Of a stretch of DNA of 64,000 nt, positions 1 to 11,400 are shown piece after piece. The position numbers and the translations under genes were made by a program. Each line of letters begins with the position of its first letter. Position 1 is the stretch's first letter. Source of the stretch: Piezodorus guildinii (taxonomy: Eukaryota > Arthropoda > Insecta > Hemiptera > Pentatomidae); the NCBI GenBank assembly GCA_023052935.1, contig CM041293.1, positions 169,653,341 to 169,717,340 on the forward strand, read 5' to 3'. The notes below the pieces were generated by a model that made no database searches, was not told the DNA's origin, and worked only from the letters and a program-made list of their open reading frames with translations.

Positions 1-1
1 A

Positions 2-697
2 GCCCGAACTAAATTGCCACTAAATATGTTTTTTGTTGACATAACCAAAAATACATATAATGAAAAAATATTCGACTTAAATTATATTTATTATACCAAA
101 ATAAAAATTGAAGAGGTCCGAAAAAAGAGAGAAATTCCACAATGCTTTCGGTGCCAGGGCTTTGCCCATACCAAATCTTACTGCTACCACCAGCCACGTT
201 GTGTACGATGCGGAGAGGCCCACGAAACATCGGCATGCCTCAAAACTAGAAATACTCCTGCCAAATGTGCCAACTGTGAAGGGGCACACCCAGCCAATTA
301 CCGGGGATGCCAGGCCCTCAAGAACCTGAGAGCACAGCGAACCCAGAAGTACCGTCCTCCGCCGGTGACTGTCGAACCTCCACCAGACTTAGAGCAGTAC
401 CCACCTCTACCAAACAGCCCTTATCAACAGCAGCCTTCGGAACCTTTCACTTTACTTCCAAGAATGGAGCGCCCGAACTGTCCTCGACCGAACTTAGAGA
501 CTCATCAGCCTCAGCCATATCCAAGATCAGGTATGAGGGAAGATAGTAGTCAGCTGATGCAACCAGCTGGGTCTTTACCTTCCCAACAAACAAATTTATT
601 AAATAATTTAATAAGTGCCCTCATCCAGCCCCTTTTGACCCTAATGAATCAAATATCACAACTAACACAAGCCCTAACTGCTACTTATGGACATTAG
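2..697 (+). CDS. LINE-A ORF1 (Gag-like, PRE_C2HC plus zinc knuckles), partial at 5' end
   Basis: The frame is open from the window edge to a TAG at 695-697. The visible 232 codons start inside the PRE_C2HC region. Three zinc knuckles follow: CFRCQGFAHTKSYC, CVRCGEAHETSAC and CANCEGAHPANYRGC. The tail is rich in proline and glutamine. Proteins of this type bind the element RNA and accompany it to the target in Jockey-clade elements. The ATG of ORF2 (687) overlaps the last 11 bases in another frame, so ORF2 translation may depend on termination or reinitiation here. This half of the ORF has no break. Confidence 0.9.
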   Translation, partial: ARTKLPLNMFFVDITKNTYNEKIFDLNYIYYTKIKIEEVRKKREIPQCFRCQGFAHTKSYCYHQPRCVRCGEAHETSACLKTRNTPAKCANCEGAHPANYRGCQALKNLRAQRTQKYRPPPVTVEPPPDLEQYPPLPNSPYQQQPSEPFTLLPRMERPNCPRPNLETHQPQPYPRSGMREDSSQLMQPAGSLPSQQTNLLNNLISALIQPLLTLMNQISQLTQALTATYGH

Positions 698-3379
698 TTC
701 TCTGACTGTTGGCTCCCTGTCAATCCTTCTTTGGAACACAAACGGAATACTTCGACATAAAACTGAACTGGAAATTTATATGCAACAAAAACGTATTGAC
801 ATTGTACTTCTGACGGAAACACATCTAACTTCACGTAACAAACTTTACATACCAAATTATACTTTGTACAGAACAGACCATCCAGACAATACTGCCCACG
901 GAGGGACAGCCATACTAATTAAATCTAACCGTAAACATTATCCAATACACGTAAACTCGACGGCTCAAATACAAATAACAGGAATACAGCTACAGACCAA
1001 CCACAGAAACAAAACAATTGCTTCTATCTACTGTCCCCCTAAATATATTTTAACAGAGCAAATGTTCGTAGAACTCTTTCAATCATTTGGTAGAACATTC
1101 CTTGCTGGAGGCGACTTCAATGCGAAACATCAACACTGGGGTTGACGTTTATGCACACCAAGAGGCAGGAGACTCAAGTCTGCTGTTACCCAGTTGTCAT
1201 TAAATGTATTTGCCCCCGACAAACCAACTTACTTACCAAATTCTCAGTACAATAAACCTGACGTACTTGACATATTTGTAGCCAAAGATTTGACAACTCT
1301 ACCAATTACCATTATTACCGAAACAGATCTTGGCTCGGACCATTTACCGGTAACCCTGATGTAGGGGGTAGAAAAATTCTTTGCAGAAAGGAGACCATCA
1401 CTCACTTACGGCGTCATGAATTGGGACATCTTTAATGAATGTATTAATGACCAGCTTACCGTGCCTAAAGCATTAAAAACCGAAAAGGATTTAGAAGAAG
1501 CGGTTGAACTTTTCACCTCAACCATCCAAGAAGCTGCCTGGTCCTCACAAGAAATAAAAAGAAGACAAGGATTAAGTTTACCGTCCTACCCTCAATACAT
1601 CAGGGCCCTAATAAGAGCCAAGAGACGATCACGAAAACAATGGCAAACTAACAGACTTCCTTCAGACAGACGAACCTTTAACAAACTTAATAATGAACTG
1701 AAGCGAGAAATACGAAAATTTAAACAAACTAACTTTGACAAATATCTGGAAAACTTGACAACGGACGACAGCAGTCTTTGGCGACATACCAAGCGCCTCC
1801 TAAAACATCGCGAAGTGTCCGTCCCATTGAGAAAAGATGATGGTTCTAGGGCTGTGTCGGACAAAGAGAAATCTGTAACTTTTGCTGACTATCTTTTAAC
1901 TGTTTTTAAAACTCACACAGACTTAACAGACATACAACACGAAAATTATGTACAGAAAGTTTTAGACTCACCTCTCCCTATGTCCTTTCCGCCAAAAACC
2001 TTTACTCCTTCTGAAGTATCAAGACAGATTATGAAAATGCCAAAAAAGAAGACTCCTGGGTATGACCTTATCACTGCTGATATACTACAAAAAATCCCCA
2101 GAAAAGCTTTAGTCTTCCTTACAACACTGCACAATGCTATACTTAGGACAACTAAATTCCTTATTCAATGGAAATATTCTTCAATTTCAATGGTACATAA
2201 ACCTAACATAGACCTGCCTCTTATAGACCTATTAGCCTTCTTCCGGTATGTTCGAAAATATTTGAAAAACTGTTGTACGAACGGATTATTAACATACTGA
2301 CAGACCACGACATATTACCAGGTCACCAATTCGGATTTCGCTCTTTTCATTCCACAACACAACAGCTACACAGAGTTACCGACTGCATTACTACTGCACT
2401 AGAACTAAAACAGTACGCATCTGGGGCTTTTTTGGATGTTACTCAGGCTTTTGATAGAGTATGGCACCAGGGTCTTCTTTTTAAACTAAAACCTATACTT
2501 CCAAGCACATATTACTTAGTTTTACAATATTTTCTCTATGACCGTTTCTTCTCTGTCCGACAGGGTTCTGAGACCTCATCAATAAAACCAATCTCTGCAG
2601 GTGTACCCCAAGGTTCTATCCTGGCCCCTCTTCTCTACTTAATATACACATATAACTTACCAACAGACCAAAACATCTTAACTGCGACATATGCCGACGA
2701 CACTGCAATTATTACGAGAAACACAGACCCTATACAAACCAGTATGATATTACAACACCATTTGGACAACGTACAAAACTGGTGTAAGAAATGGAAGTTA
2801 AAGATTAACCATGACAAGTCACTACATATTACATTTACACTTAGACGCGGAATCTGTCCTTCAATTTACATAGACAATCACCCTTTACCGCAAAGAAATA
2901 CAGTAACATACTTAGGACTAATATTTGACAAAAGATTGACATGGGGCCCACACGTCAAGACAAAACGTAAAACGCTAAACTTTCGACTTAGACTATTATA
3001 TTCAATATTACATAGACGTTCTAAATTATCCACCAGACCGAAACTAAATGTTTACACTTATTTATTAAAACCAATATGGTCTTACGCTTGCCAAATATAC
3101 GGACCCGCTAAAAAGACACACATACGAAAAATACAAACCTTTCAATCGCAATTTTTAAGACTAGCAATGAACTCACCACCATATGTATCAAACGATACCC
3201 TACACACTGACTTACGTATTCCAACTACAATAAATCACATTCGACTGACTTACAAACGATTTCACGACAAACTAAATGGACATAGAAACAAACTTGTACA
3301 AAACATGGCTACAACTGACATACCATACATAACTCGGCGTAGGCTGAAAAGGAGTTGGATGAGGGACCTCCTAGCCTGA
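687..3379 (+). pseudogene. LINE-A ORF2 copy 1: endonuclease plus reverse transcriptase, broken
   Basis: The APE-type endonuclease start (SILLWNTNGILRHKTEL) and GGDFNAKHQHWG are visible, followed by RT motifs HQFGFRSFHSTTQQ, FLDVTQAFDRVWH, AGVPQGSILAPLLY and the catalytic TYADD near 2,690. Breaks: TGA at 1,143-1,145 (also in copy 2, so older than the duplication); TAG near 1,362 where copy 2 reads TTG; and a deletion of about 10 bp near 2,205 that shifts the frame until the end at 3,379. The catalytic YADD is retained although the ORF is dead. The C-terminus ends in the clade-typical WMRDLLA. Confidence 0.93.
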
Positions 3380-3531
3380 AAAAATAGTTTGTTTTTGAAT
3401 GTCAGGAGGATGCACCACTTGGTACTATCTCCCTCATGCCAACCCATGCTATATTTATCAAATATAACTCATTTGCTGATTGTAACATATACAGGTGCAA
3501 ATAAAAATATTAAGTTAAAAAAAAAAAAAAA

Positions 3532-3670
3532 ATCTTTATTTTAGGTAGGTTCATTGTTAATTATGTATGTTATCCAATTGATTATTTTATGTCATACAAA
3601 TTGTAATAATTAAAACTTTATTTTAGCATCGTTTAACTCCTGATTCATTTAAATCAGAAGAAGAATTAAA
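3532..3670 (+). repeat. Gypsy-1 5' LTR, right part (copy 1)
   Basis: Matches the last part of the 3' LTR at 8,021-8,276 from ctttattttaggtagg up to the agaagaagaat end. The first half of this LTR lies on the far side of LINE-A. Only about 22 bp separate the LTR end from the gag ATG, and I see no TGG-starting primer-binding site there. Confidence 0.85.
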
Positions 3671-3692
3671 AATTGTTTAACTGTCAGTAACG

Positions 3693-4897
3693 ATGGCCGT
3701 CGAGAAGAAGAGGTTATATCTGCACATTATAAAAGGAGTTGAAGATTTGTTTGAATTGGTAGCTTTGTCTAGCGATTAAGTGCTATGGTATGCGCTCCCT
3801 CCTCAATTGAAGAATTTAACCTTACATAAGGAATTGTTTGCCATAAAAACCGTTACTGGTAGTATGAATTCCATTACTAGAATAGGGGGTTATCGTAAAA
3901 TTACAGTTCCATTCAGTACGGAGTTGCAAAAAAAGTATTGGGATGAAGAAGAAAATTTTTGTATAGACGAGAATTACCTAGAAGAATATAATGAAGAAAA
4001 AATATCATGTAACAACCAATTAAAATCTAATGAATTTTTTTTTATAGAACGAATTAAAGAGTTAGAAAACCGTATTTTAGCAACTAATGAGATTTTAATG
4101 AGTTTAAAGGAAATCGAACACAAATTCTTAATACGAAAGTAAGAAAAATGCAACGTCTTGGATAAATGAATTTGAAAAAGAATGTGTTAGGTTCAGTATC
4201 ACAGATGATGTAAAAAAAATAGAAGTTTTAAGACATTTTATTGATGACAGTGCGCAAGAATGGTATAGTGCTAATTTAAATAAATTGTCATTAACTCGTT
4301 GGGAAGACTGGAAAAAATCGTTATTATTAGTTTATAGTAAGAAGGGTTGGTCGGCCATTCGATCAGCATTTCATTATAAACACATGTTTGGCTCTTTGAT
4401 TGAATATGTTCTGAAAAAAAGAATGCTTATTGCTCGAAGCAGACAAAGATATTCCAGAGAAATTTAGACTTTATCAAATAGTTTGTAATCTACCGATAGA
4501 CATACAGGATAGATTAGACAGAGACACAATAAAAACTGTAGATGATTTAATAAGAGAGCTAAAAAAAATTGATGATTCATATGTTATGAGAAGAAAATTA
4601 GATGAAAGGAAAGAGGAGGGAAAGAAGAAACATGATGATAAAAAGAAAACTGTCAACTCAGCGGAATTTAAGAAAAAACCATGTCCAATATGTGAAGCAC
4701 TAGGTTATAGAAATCGGTATCATCCTACAAATGTCTGTTGGAATAAGATCAAGGCATCGCAACATAGGAAAATTAATTTAACCGAAAAAGAAGATGATGA
4801 GGAAGAGAAAGACAAATTGGACATTGAGAGGAGACAGGATGACCTTAATCCAAAAAAACTAGTAAGCCCGAAAAAATGTCTACACCATGTTCACTGA
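3693..4897 (+). pseudogene. Gypsy-1 gag copy 1, broken
   Basis: Starts with MAVEKKRLYL. A TAA at 3,777-3,779 (copy 2 reads AAA) ends the first stretch, which then continues through 3,780-4,142. After frameshifts the capsid-like part (WINEFEKECVRFSI, then a stretch from about 4,430) leads to a lysine-rich tail with a zinc-knuckle-like CPICEALGYRNRYHPTNVCW. Gag of this type forms the particle and packages RNA. The assignment rests on position before protease and on the knuckle. At least two frameshifts and one stop make it nonfunctional. Confidence 0.82.
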
Positions 4898-7800
4898 TAA
4901 GAATTAAAGTAATAGTAGATAAGCGTAAAGTAGCTAAAGCTATATATGATAATGGCTCTACTTGCTCTTTAATTAATGAAAATATCATTAATTTACTTAA
5001 AGCAAAATTAATTAGTAACAGAAGTGTTTTAAAGACAATAACTGGTGTAATTTTTTCTCAGAACCGGGCTAATTTACATATAAAAATCGGTGAGATAGAA
5101 GACAAATTAGATCTGATTGTTGTCAAAAATAGTAACTTTGATTATGATTTATTACTAGGTTTAGATGCAATAACAAAATTCAAATTACTACAAGATGAAA
5201 ATTTACAAATTAAACAAAAACTAAATCATAAAATGATAAACATTGAGAAGGTAACTGATAACATACCGATGGACAGCAACATTAAAAAACATATGATAAA
5301 GAGAAAAAGTTTTGCTGGGAATGTAGAGAAAGAAAAATTAAAGGTTGAAAATGAATTTTGTAAATCAGAGTTTAATGAACTTTGTGAAGACCCGAATGAA
5401 AAATTAGACCTGAATTATCTGCCAGAAGATAAGCAGAAGAAAATATTTAATTTACTTTATGAATATCAAACATGTTTTGCTAAAAACAAATTTGATGTCG
5501 GGTCAGTAAAATCTTTTGAAGCCCAAATCAAACTAAAAGAAGATCGATATGTATCTAAAAAGCCATATTGATGCTCGATACCAGATCAAGCAGAAATAGA
5601 TGCCCAGATTTCTAAATTGATGGATGATGATCTAATTGAGGAATCAGATTCACCTTTTGCAAGTCCAGTGACATTGGCTAACAAAAATGAAGATGGAAAA
5701 AGAACGCGATTGTGTGTGGATTATAGAGAATTAAATAGGACAGTAATCCCTGAATCTCACCCTTTTCCTGGGATAGATGATCTTGTTGTCAATGTAGGAG
5801 ACTGCCGATGGTTCACGGGGTTGGATATCAACTCAGCTTTTTGGGCTATTCCAATAAGGGAAAAGGATCGAAATAAAACGGCCTTCATTACCCAAAAAGG
5901 TCACTGGCAATGGAAAGTTCTTCCTTTTGGCTTCAAGAATTCACCAGCTGTTTTCCAGAGAGTTTTGGCAAACATAATTAGAAGGTATCATTTAGACAAA
6001 TTTTGTGTCAATTATATAGATGATATTTTGATATTTTCCAAATCTTTTGACGAGCACTTAACTCATATCAAACAATTTTTTGAAGCGGCTAGGCAAGAGG
6101 GCTTTAAATTGAAATTGGCGAAATGTGGTTTTGCAAAACATTCGGTTAAGTACTTAGGTCGTGTGATAGAAAGAGGAAAAGTCTATCCTGTTAGTGATAA
6201 TCTAGCTGCTATCAAAAATTTCAGGCGTCCTGAAATAAGAAAAATGGTTCGGCAATGGTTAGGGAAAATTAATTTTTATCACAAATTTGTTGATCATTGT
6301 TCACAAAGACTTGCACCGCTTCACGGATTATTGAAAAAAGGCGTGAAATTTAATTGGACAGAAGTATGTGAGAAGAGTTTTTAAAGAAATTAAGGAATAT
6401 TTGTGTTCCAAACCGATTTTGGCCATTTATGATCCGGATAAAGATATTGTAATTGAAGTAGATACTAGCCGAGTAGGTTTAGGAGCTGTCCTGAAACAGC
6501 CTCAAGAAGACGGAATTCTGCACCCAGTGGGATATTTTTCAAAAAAATTAACTTCAGGTCAGAGTAAAAGGGAAATAATGTATCTGGAATGTCTGGCTAT
6601 TAAAGAAGGAATTTTATATTGGCAACACTATTTGAAAGGTAGAGAATTCACTGTAACATCTGATTATAAACCACTCGTCAATTTAAAATCAAAAGCTAGA
6701 ACCGATGAGGCAATAGGTGATTTAATGTTTTATTTATCCCAATAAAACTTTAAAGTAGTTTACAAAGAAGGGAGAGATAATGTGGAAGCTGATTCTTTAT
6801 CTCGAAATCCGGTTTTGGAAAGCTTTCATAATGAAGATGATTGTATAAAAGTGGTGAATATTATACAAATTGAAGAAATTAAAAAAGATCAGAAAGCTCA
6901 TGAAGAGGAGTTAAAAACGTCGGAGAAATCTATTCGAGACGGAGAAATATATTTTAAGTTATTAAATAATAGAAAACGGATTTACGTTTCCAAAACTTTT
7001 GGCTGGTATTTAGTCGATAAGATCAAAAATTTTTATAGTCATATTGGAAGTAAGCAAATAGCAGAAAAGCTCCGATCTTTTTATTACTTCAAAAATATGG
7101 ATGTCATCATAAATAGTTATTGTAAACAGTGTGAAGTGTGTGCTAGAAATAAATCGAGATCAAGGCGACCGATCGGGTTATTGTCAAAGTTAGGACCACC
7201 AGAGTACCCTTTTCAAATTATGTCAATTGATACAATAGGAGGCTTCGGTGGAAACAGGTCTGGGCACAAATACATGCATGTATTGGTAGACCACTTTACA
7301 CGATATGCATGGATATCAACTTCAAGAGGACAAATCGCTAATGATTTCATTAAATTATTGGAACCAATTTCTGAAGAAAATGTCAAAAAAATTTTAGCAG
7401 ATCAATACAGTGCTCTAAATTCTTCTAAATTTAAAACGTTTATAAAAAAAAATAGGTGTTCAGCTAATCTTTACAGCCGTTGACAATCCACAATCCAATG
7501 GCTTAAATGAACGTCTAAATTAGACATTAGTAAACCGCATACGATGTCGATTGAACGAAAACTTCAAAAGAAGGCCGTGGACAGCAATTGCTAAAATCTG
7601 TGTTAAAGAATATAACAACACAGTTCATGGCTCCACAATGTTTTCACCGGCTTATTTACTATATGGGCGTGCCTCTGAAATTGTTCCAAAAGAGTTGGAA
7701 AAGGAACATAATTTACAGACAGATAGAGCAGAAGCGTTCACAAAGAAGTTTTGAACGGAACAAGAGCAGAGTAGACCAGAAAAGAATTGATCATGAGTTT

Positions 7801-7998
7801 GAAGAAGGAGATTTGGTCTATGTAACGAATGGTAATAGTCTAAACAGGAGGAAGCTGGACAAAGTCAGAATAGGGCCACTCAAAATTAAAAAACGCATTT
7901 CCAAATCTATATATGAAGTGGAGTCTAATAAAAAACGGAAGGAAGCGAATGTGTTCCACTCTAGTAAGTTGGTTCCTTACTCTTTTTCTCCTGGATAA
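4876..7998 (+). pseudogene. Gypsy-1 pol copy 1: protease, RT, RNase H, integrase; broken
   Basis: Order seen: protease (IYDNGSTCSLI, with DNG where most families have DTG or DSG), RT (RLCVDYRELNRTVIPESHPF, FGFKNSPAVFQR, NYIDDILIF), RNase H (IVIEVDTSRVGLGAVL, TVTSDYKPL), integrase zinc finger (HIGSKQIAEKL, CKQCEVCARNKS), core (IDTIGG, ADQYSALNSSKF) and a C-terminal part ending KVRIGPLKIKKRI. Breaks include TGA at 5,569 (copy 2 has AGA), a shift near 6,380, TAA near 6,743 (shared with copy 2) and a shift near 7,460. Protease-RT-RNase H-integrase order places it in Ty3/gypsy. I cannot assign a finer clade. Confidence 0.92.
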
Positions 7999-8020
7999 AA
8001 GAGTCTCCGACCAGTGGAGG

Positions 8021-8276
8021 TGTAAAATCAAGAATTTTATTATTCTTGATTTCATTATCATATGTTAATATTTTACCAAGGGAGGTTATATCTCTGTTAT
8101 GATAGTTAATTGTATTAATCAAAGGACTGTTAAACAATTCTTTATTTTAGGTAGGTCCATTGTTAATTATGTATGTTATCCAATTGATTATTTTATGTCA
8201 TACAAATTGTAATAATTAAAACTTTATTTTAGCATCGTTTAACTCCTGATTCATTTAAATTAGAAGAAGAATAACA
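8021..8276 (+). repeat. Gypsy-1 3' LTR (copy 1), 256 bp
   Basis: Begins TGTAAAATC after a purine-rich GTGGAGG and ends AATAACA. The following TATG is the target-site duplication, matched by TATG before the LTR start in copy 2 (47,922-47,925). A 10-bp inverted repeat with a 6-nt loop sits near the LTR start (AATCAAGAAT / ATTCTTGATT). Confidence 0.92.
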
Positions 8277-8340
8277 TATGTTGAAATAATGAAATATTAT
8301 TCTATTCAAACTAAGCAATAGGAAAATTATGTAAGCTTAC

Positions 8341-8409
8341 CATTGAATCCTCTTCAGAACATTTCTCAGGCTCTGATGATACCACCTCTTGATATGGATA
8401 AAATCTTGG
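8341..8409 (-). CDS. Microexon 4 of copy 1 (23 codons, phase 0-0)
   Basis: Flanked by CTCTCTAG acceptor and GTAAGC donor on the minus strand. Encodes PRFYPYQEVVSSEPEKC then SEEDSM. This divergent variant is kept at the matching position in copy 2 (57,328). Confidence 0.8.
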
Positions 8410-11400
8410 CTAGAGAGGTAATTATAATAAATTAATATCTGATAGTTCACGTTTTGATAGTATACAGGATAAAGGTTTAAAAAAATAATTTAAATTAATA
8501 TGTTAAAATAATGAAATATTATTCTATTCAAACAAAGCAATAGGAAAATTATGTAAGCTTACCATTGAATCCTCTTCATAACATTTTTCAGCCTCTGATG
8601 GCACCACGCCATAATATGGATAATATCTTGGCTAGAGAGGAAATTATAATAAATTAATATCTGATAGTTCACGTTTTGATAGTATACAGGATAAAGGTTT
8701 AAAAAAATAATTTAAATTAATATGTTGAGCTAAAAAAATATTATTCTATTGAAACAAAGCAATAAGAAAAATATTTAAGCTTACCATTGAATCCTCTTCA
8801 AAACATTTTTCAGACTCTGATGGCACCACCCCATAATATGGATAATATCTTGGCTAGAGAGGAAGTTATAATAAATTAGTATTTGATAGTAAAAGTTTTG
8901 ATAGCATACAGGATAAAAGCTTAAGAAAATAAATAAATTTAATGTGTTGAACTAAAGAAATATAATTTTATTAAAACAAAGCAATAAGAAAGTTATGTAA
9001 GCTTACCATTGAATCCTCTTCAAAACATTTCTCAGGCTCTGATGATACCACACCAAAACTTGGATAAAATGCAGGCTAGAAAGGAAATCATAGTATATTA
9101 ATATTTGATAGTCCAAGTATTGATAGCATACAGCTTTGGCTGATTATAAAAAGTTAATTGGGTTGTTTAATAAGTTCTTAGTGTTTTTTAATTTTTCTAT
9201 TTAATCCTCTCTGATTCTATAAAATCATTGGTATTTTAACATTAATTTTACATATTCTAAAAAGGATTATTTAAAATGCTTTTATTCACTAGTTTTAACA
9301 GGGATTTCTTATCTTTCCTTGGTATTTATTTTGTTCTAAATAGATGAAAAAAAAGTTATTAGCTTAATTTTATGATTTGATGGTAAAACACTGTCCGTAA
9401 GTGAATTGCTTTGTACTAAAGAAATATAATTAGATAAACAGAAACAGAAATTTAGATTTGGAAGACGCAAAGCACCCATCTCATTCTTCAACTGTGAATG
9501 ACCAAATTCAAGCACAATTGATCAAAATTATTTAATTTTGGATTATATAGCCAAAGTGTATAAATTCATTAAAAAAATTTCCAAGAATCAGAAGTTTTTA
9601 TTGAAATCACTTTTAACAAACCCTACGAACTTATTTTGAAACCCAAGATATAAGTATGATTGTGTTTCAAATGTTTAGTTATTAATTTTAACTTCTTAAT
9701 TTTTAATTTTTTTTCTAAAAAGGTATAAATGTAATCTTTTATCACTACTATTTTTAATCTATATGAAAAAGAAAGTAACATAACTTAAATAAAACAATTT
9801 TAAGACAAATTACTTACCCAAGTGTAATGAGTCATCGTAGTTTGCGGAACTGGATTTTCCTGCAAGTATTGAATTTGATATAAATATTTACATTTCATTA
9901 AAATAATCTTACTGAATAAATAAAAGCAGATTTAGTATAAAATATAATATAAGTATAAAATATTTATACTATATTAAGTATATAATATTTACGATATAAA
10001 TCCCAATTCCGACACCAAAAACATAATAATGAATCGAAGTAAAGCATATAGATTTTTTAAGAAAAATATGACGCTCAAATATTTCCTACGAGATGTTTGA
10101 AGATATTTCTACGAAATTAATGAACCAACTACTAATATTTTCGATTGAAGGAACGTCACATATTGACCAATACTGAAAGCTCGTAAAAATAATTTGCTTA
10201 TTTATTCAGAAAAAAGTTCGCGGTTGCCATACTATTTAACATCCAAAAAGCCTTTGACCCAGTGTGGTGACGTGGCATCTTAAAACGACTTAAGGAATGG
10301 GGAATAAAAGGTCACTAAGCTCAATCCATAAGAGGATTCTTAGGAAGCTGTTAGTCCAGAGTTTGCGTTGGAGCATGTCAGTCAAACTGGATAACAATTG
10401 ACTGCGGTGTACCCCAAGGATCAATTTTAAGCCCGACACTTTTCTCTATCTCTTTATCTGACTTACCTGAATGCTTAACACCAAATGTGCATGGATTCCT
10501 ATTCACAGATGACCTCGCCATTAACTGTAGCTCTACAGACCTAGAGCATACAACATCAACTACAGATTGTTGTAAATAACCTGCAAGATTAGTCCCGGAG
10601 TATTGGATCCTTTTTTTTTTTTACAGAAAAAAAAAAACTAGGATGCGTATTATTAACACGTAGAAGAAATGTAAATTCTTTCCCCAAAATAATGCTAAAT
10701 GGGTCCCCTGTTATTTAGGTAGATAATATTATGATCCTTGGTCTTCACACAAGTTGACTTGGTCGTTACAGGTTAATCAACTAAAAAAAAAGTGTAGCTC
10801 CACAAAAAATAGGTTAGACAACATGGGGAACGGATAACGATTCAAACCAAAATGGACTGCGGATGCTTCATATATGGCTCTGCTTGTAACTCAGTTCTTT
10901 TGACACTAGACTCAGTGCATCATGCTAAAATACGTTTATAAACTAAAGCATTCAGCCTTAAGCCTTTGTTGAGAAGCAGGAGAACTACCAGTAAAATTTT
11001 GACGCCAGAAACTATTTAGTTAAGCTATTCACCCAGCCTGATGATATGACACATCACTTCATTATCGACCCTCAATTTTATACGAGCGAGCGAAAAACCC
11101 ATCCCCACCTACATTAATTGCTTCAGGTTATACGAATTCCTAAATGAATTAAAAAATAAAAAACTTCTGATAAACGAAAAACAAAAATACCCCCTGAACT
11201 CTCCCCGTCCTTCCTTTAATACAGAATTTGTTTAAATTAACACGAAAAGGAGTTTCAAAATACGAATCGATCCACGATATAAATCACTCGTTTGCTGATA
11301 CCTTACGTTAGTACCGAAATAGTCTAGTCATCTACACCGACGGATCTAAAACAGCTGAACCTACATCTTGTGCTTTAGTCTATCATAACACTTATAAAAA

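Larger units (their letters stand above)
1..3531 (+). mobile_element. LINE-A copy 1, Jockey-like non-LTR retrotransposon, 5' part outside window
   Basis: ORF1 with three zinc knuckles is followed by an endonuclease/reverse transcriptase ORF2, a short 3' UTR and a poly(A) tail of about 17 A near 3,516-3,532. It then runs directly into gypsy-1 LTR sequence (ctttattttaggtaggt). The 5' target-site copy is off the left edge. The full arrangement can be read in copy 2 at 48,055-52,550. Both ORFs here are partial or broken, so this copy is dead. Confidence 0.93.
3532..8276 (+). mobile_element. Gypsy-1 copy 1, Ty3/gypsy LTR retrotransposon (5' LTR split by LINE-A)
   Basis: The right part of the 5' LTR (about 3,532-3,670) is followed by gag from ATG 3,693, pol to 7,998 and the 3' LTR at 8,021-8,276. 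The left part of the 5' LTR lies off the window. The element sits in an intron of the minus-strand microexon gene, between the microexon at 8,341 and the rest of the array. Stops and frameshifts throughout show it is inactive. Confidence 0.93.
8277..9120 (-). repeat. 222-bp tandem repeat array, copy 1 (four units seen)
   Basis: Four units with an exact 222-bp step: exon starts at 8,341, 8,563, 8,785 and 9,007. Each unit is a 69-nt exon plus a 153-nt intron on the minus strand. Introns are as similar between units as exons are, so whole units were duplicated. The left side is cut by gypsy-1, and further units probably lie off the window (copy 2 has four there). Confidence 0.95.

Noticed and set aside
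8277..9120. The 222-bp repeats as a plain satellite
   Set aside because: Each unit carries paired acceptor and donor sites around a phase-0 exon that stays open in 10 of 12 units, and the exons connect in frame to upstream exons. A satellite would not be expected to show this.
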